DNA from: Planctomycetota bacterium
Lineage (GTDB): Bacteria > Planctomycetota > Planctomycetia > Pirellulales > UBA1268
Assembly: GCA_014238855.1 (NCBI GenBank)
Contig: JABAAH010000001.1
Span: 141,936 to 205,935, forward strand
Length of the DNA stretch: 64,000 bases
Direction of reading: 5' to 3'
Made by a program: the position numbers and the translations under genes. Below, in pieces: positions 61,016-64,000 of the stretch. Positions within the stretch are counted from its first letter, which is position 1, and the number at the start of each line of letters is the position of its first letter. The notes below the pieces were generated by a model. It did not search any database. It had not been told where the DNA came from and worked only from the letters and a program-made list of their open reading frames with translations.

Positions 61016-64000
61016 ATGAGGCATATCGTTATGAAACGACCATTGAAACTGTTCTGCATCCTGTTGCTCACCATCGTGGGGATTCATTCAGCATATGCAG
61101 CAGACGACGTCACCCCATTAGATATTGTATTCAAGAGACAGGCGGTCGGCAGGCTTTCATTTGATGAGGGTTCTGCAATCCCTTTATCAGGCTTCAAACC
61201 AAACCAGGTGGTAAACCTTAAAACCGAATACCCACAGATTCCTATAACGAGGGAGTCTTGTCGCTACACAATTGACGACTCACTGCTTCACGTGACATCT
61301 GAAAAAGCTGCCGAGTCAGCCTTGTGGATGGGAGGATTTAATCCATTTGCCACGTTTGATGTCTCGTTTGCTGAGAGCCAAAAACAATCTGGTAAGGCAG
61401 GTGTGGAGTTCGCAACGCCAGACAATCAAAATCGGGTGTCGGTAGTAGCCTGCTTCGACTCCGGCCAATGCCGTTCTCTGCGATGGAGCGTCATGGTCAA
61501 AGGAGAACAGCTGGAAGAAAAAAACACGAACCTCAAGAAATCTGTGAGAGGGCCATTCACGTTACGAGTTCAGCTCCTCGGAAGTGGCTTGAACGTGTTC
61601 ATCGTTCGGGACGGCCGTAACGAAGTTGCGAGCACGCATGATTTCTCACAACTCATCGATTTGCGTCAAAAAAAACATATCCAGTCGTTCGAGTTTCGCT
61701 TACTCACTCAATTGAACGCTGGGCAGGAGATCGTCATCAGTCAAGTGAATGCCGCGCTCACAACAGGAGTCGGCCAAGCAGACATCTGCGCTCTCACCTA
61801 TGAAGATGGCTCCCCACTACTCGATAACGGTCGTTTGTGGTTCACCATGTCTGTACGAGGACGACATCTGCCGCACCCGCTGCAGGGCGTGTTCAGCCTC
61901 AATCCCTCAGTTTTTGATGTTCGCCTTGAAAGCATCATCGTATTCGACAGGGGGGACGGTTTACTCCGCAATGAAATTGCTTCTCATATTTTTTATGACC
62001 GGAACGCAGAACAATGGCGAGGGCTTACGGTTGGATTTTCCGCCGAGGGTGATCCACAGAAAATAGAACCAAAGCAATTGTGGGCGGTATCATCAAAACG
62101 TGATCCGCGTTGTGGTTTCACCATCATGAAGGCCGCGAAGGTCGACATGCCTGGGGCCTCAGAAGACCCACACATTGTTTATGATGCCGATGTTCAAAAG
62201 TGGAGAGTTCTGGTCTGTGCGAAAGGTGGCCCGGGCTATCCAGCCACACTGTATGAAGCAGATCAGTGGAACGGACCATTTAAGCAGATCGCTGGACCGG
62301 TTGATATCAACAGCACGGGGTGCCTGCTTCAGAAATTCGGAGGTCAATACTACGCGTTGTTCGGTGGGAAAGGCGGACAGTTCCATGTCTATTCCTATCC
62401 GGAACTCGATGCTTTAGGTGCTCTTGATATGGATCGCCCCCCATGGAGCGAGGGAGAAAATTCTCGCTGCTGGCCGAATGTCATACCTCTTCCTGAAGGC
62501 TACCCCGCTCCATATATCGCACTCAGCATGGACCGCGCGAACTATCCTGGGCTGAAGGGCTGGACCTACGGCGCCCTGTACCTCTATCACGGCAATGTCA
62601 GACAGCAAACAGAAATTGATCAAAGTGGCCAAGAAAGTAGCAAAGACAGTATCCAGAACAAAACACTTCAGAGGCGAGTCCTCGCTCAGTATGTCAGTCA
62701 ACCAAAAAACCCTGCTGAGTCTGTATTTACCAAAGCCGACCTGAATAGTGACGGCAGACTCGGGCCTGATGAAGTCAAAAACAAAATACTATTCAAACGG
62801 ATGGATGCAAATTCTAACGGATTTGTATCGATCAAAGAGGCTCAGTCATTCGCGAAACAACGTCGTGCTCGAGAGAATGCTACGACCGAATCCTCAAGCA
62901 CGCCCGTCTTTCCTGCTGACCCCGATGGCGAATTCAGAAAACAACAACTGCTATCAACCATTCCAGCACTCAACACCAGCGAAAACCGTCCACCGAATAT
63001 CGTGTTGCTGTTCGCAGACGACCTTGGGTATGGCGACACTTCGCTGTACGGATCCGAAAAAATCCCTACGCCAAACATAGATTCTCTTGGTAAACAAGGC
63101 GTTCGTTTTTCGAATGCCTATGTCACTGCAGCATCATGCAGCCCGTCTCGTGCCGGGCTGATGTCGGGACAATACCAACAACGATTTGGGTTTGAATTCA
63201 ATACAGCCGGTGGCGCAATCACGCATCGCTTGCACCGCGGCCTTGATCCATCAGTTGTCACGATGGCTGATGTCCTGAAACAGGCCGGCTACGCCACAGG
63301 AATGTTTGGCAAGTGGCACCTGGGCACGCAGCCTCAGTTCCACCCACAAGCCCGCGGCTTTGATGAGTTTTACGGTTTTCTGGCTGGGGCTCATTCGTTT
63401 TTTGCCGCCCGAGCATCCGAACCGTTTCACAGCACAATCATGAGAGACACAGCGCCTCTGATTGAACCCGAGTATCTGACTGACGCAATTGCCAGAGAGA
63501 CCGTTGCGTTTATTGAGGATAATCATGAGCAACCATTTTTTGCATACGTCCCGTTTAACGCCGTGCATACGCCGATCGAAGCAACAAAAAAATATCAGGA
63601 CCGGTTCCCAAATGAATCCAACCAAACCAAACGTGACTATTACGCAATGACCAGTGCTCTTGATGATGCGGTAGGCTCGATTGTTGCTGCGATCGACAAA
63701 CACGGAATCACAGACAACACGCTGGTGATTTTCGTCAATGACAATGGTGGGCCGACCTACACCGGAGTGCAAAGCAATGGGCCGCTTAAGTTAGGCAAAC
63801 TCTTTCTTTTTGAAGGGGGCATTCGAGTACCGATGGTTTTTAAATTACCGGGCACATTTGAACCAAACACTGAGTACGATAAACCAACAAGTACGCTGGA
63901 TCTATTTCCAACAATGTGCGGCGTAGTGGGAATCGAACTGCCGGCCGAAATCAAACTGGACGGCGTAGACCTCACGCCCTTCATAAAAGGAAAGATATCC
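61016..64000 (+). CDS. Multidomain exported sulfatase fusion (N-terminal region, GH43/GH117-like propeller?, EF-hand pair, sulfatase), open at the right edge
   Basis: Hand translation from ATG 61016 (alternative 61031) through 64000 with no stop in the spans read: MKRPLKLFCILLLTIVGIHSAYA signal; EDPHIVYDADVQKWRVLVCAKGGPGYPATLYEA; FTKADLNSDGRLGPDEVKNKILFKRMDANSNGFVSIKEA; NIVLLFADDLGYGDTSLYG; AASCSPSRAGLMSGQ (CxPSR). Confidence 0.88.
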   Translation, partial: MRHIVMKRPLKLFCILLLTIVGIHSAYAADDVTPLDIVFKRQAVGRLSFDEGSAIPLSGFKPNQVVNLKTEYPQIPITRESCRYTIDDSLLHVTSEKAAESALWMGGFNPFATFDVSFAESQKQSGKAGVEFATPDNQNRVSVVACFDSGQCRSLRWSVMVKGEQLEEKNTNLKKSVRGPFTLRVQLLGSGLNVFIVRDGRNEVASTHDFSQLIDLRQKKHIQSFEFRLLTQLNAGQEIVISQVNAALTTGVGQADICALTYEDGSPLLDNGRLWFTMSVRGRHLPHPLQGVFSLNPSVFDVRLESIIVFDRGDGLLRNEIASHIFYDRNAEQWRGLTVGFSAEGDPQKIEPKQLWAVSSKRDPRCGFTIMKAAKVDMPGASEDPHIVYDADVQKWRVLVCAKGGPGYPATLYEADQWNGPFKQIAGPVDINSTGCLLQKFGGQYYALFGGKGGQFHVYSYPELDALGALDMDRPPWSEGENSRCWPNVIPLPEGYPAPYIALSMDRANYPGLKGWTYGALYLYHGNVRQQTEIDQSGQESSKDSIQNKTLQRRVLAQYVSQPKNPAESVFTKADLNSDGRLGPDEVKNKILFKRMDANSNGFVSIKEAQSFAKQRRARENATTESSSTPVFPADPDGEFRKQQLLSTIPALNTSENRPPNIVLLFADDLGYGDTSLYGSEKIPTPNIDSLGKQGVRFSNAYVTAASCSPSRAGLMSGQYQQRFGFEFNTAGGAITHRLHRGLDPSVVTMADVLKQAGYATGMFGKWHLGTQPQFHPQARGFDEFYGFLAGAHSFFAARASEPFHSTIMRDTAPLIEPEYLTDAIARETVAFIEDNHEQPFFAYVPFNAVHTPIEATKKYQDRFPNESNQTKRDYYAMTSALDDAVGSIVAAIDKHGITDNTLVIFVNDNGGPTYTGVQSNGPLKLGKLFLFEGGIRVPMVFKLPGTFEPNTEYDKPTSTLDLFPTMCGVVGIELPAEIKLDGVDLTPFIKGKIS

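Noticed and set aside
63251-63772. 173-aa minus-strand ORF
   Set aside because: Antisense to the sulfatase domain with the conserved CSPSR/KWHLG frame.

Overview
The window reads as a chromosomal segment of a Planctomycetes-type bacterium. Support comes from DUF1549/DUF1553 (PSCyt1/PSD1) and DUF1501 proteins, many sulfatase/fucose functions, and planctomycete-style TPR/ExbB/ExbD and FHA genes. It is mostly housekeeping: thiO; a fucose block (GH29 fucosidase, class II aldolase, fucI, fucP); metH-xerC/D; a five-gene TPR-TPR-ExbB-ExbD-ExbD cluster; serC-serA; gcvT-gcvH-lplA; rnr; an HD/OB nuclease; proS; DUF1573 plus a multihaem cytochrome; yebC; nusA-infB-rbfA; rpmF-fabD-fabG-acpP-fabF; ruvCAB; a DUF3127 protein; and a PSD1/DUF1501/sulfatase block that runs off the right edge. 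I saw no transposase, prophage, CRISPR array, rRNA or convincing tRNA. Main points for follow-up: (1) short tandem duplications (about 15-20 bp) that contain or abut stop codons recur at six gene ends, the clearest being a 16-bp unit x6 at the exbB stop; (2) a ketosynthase paralogue next to fabF has its catalytic Cys replaced by Glu and its first His by Gln, in a FAS-II operon lacking plsX and fabH; (3) a three-gene ExeA-like/CpsD-like/membrane-protein cassette; (4) a DUF3127 protein with an SSB-like DDDVPF tail beside ruvCAB; (5) an AlkB-like gene truncated at its first histidine motif beside minisatellites; (6) a histone-H1-like protein with a possibly degenerate HhH-GPD core; (7) a propeller/EF-hand/sulfatase fusion missing from the supplied ORF list because it is open at the window end. 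All family calls come from reading motifs by eye; no database search was run.
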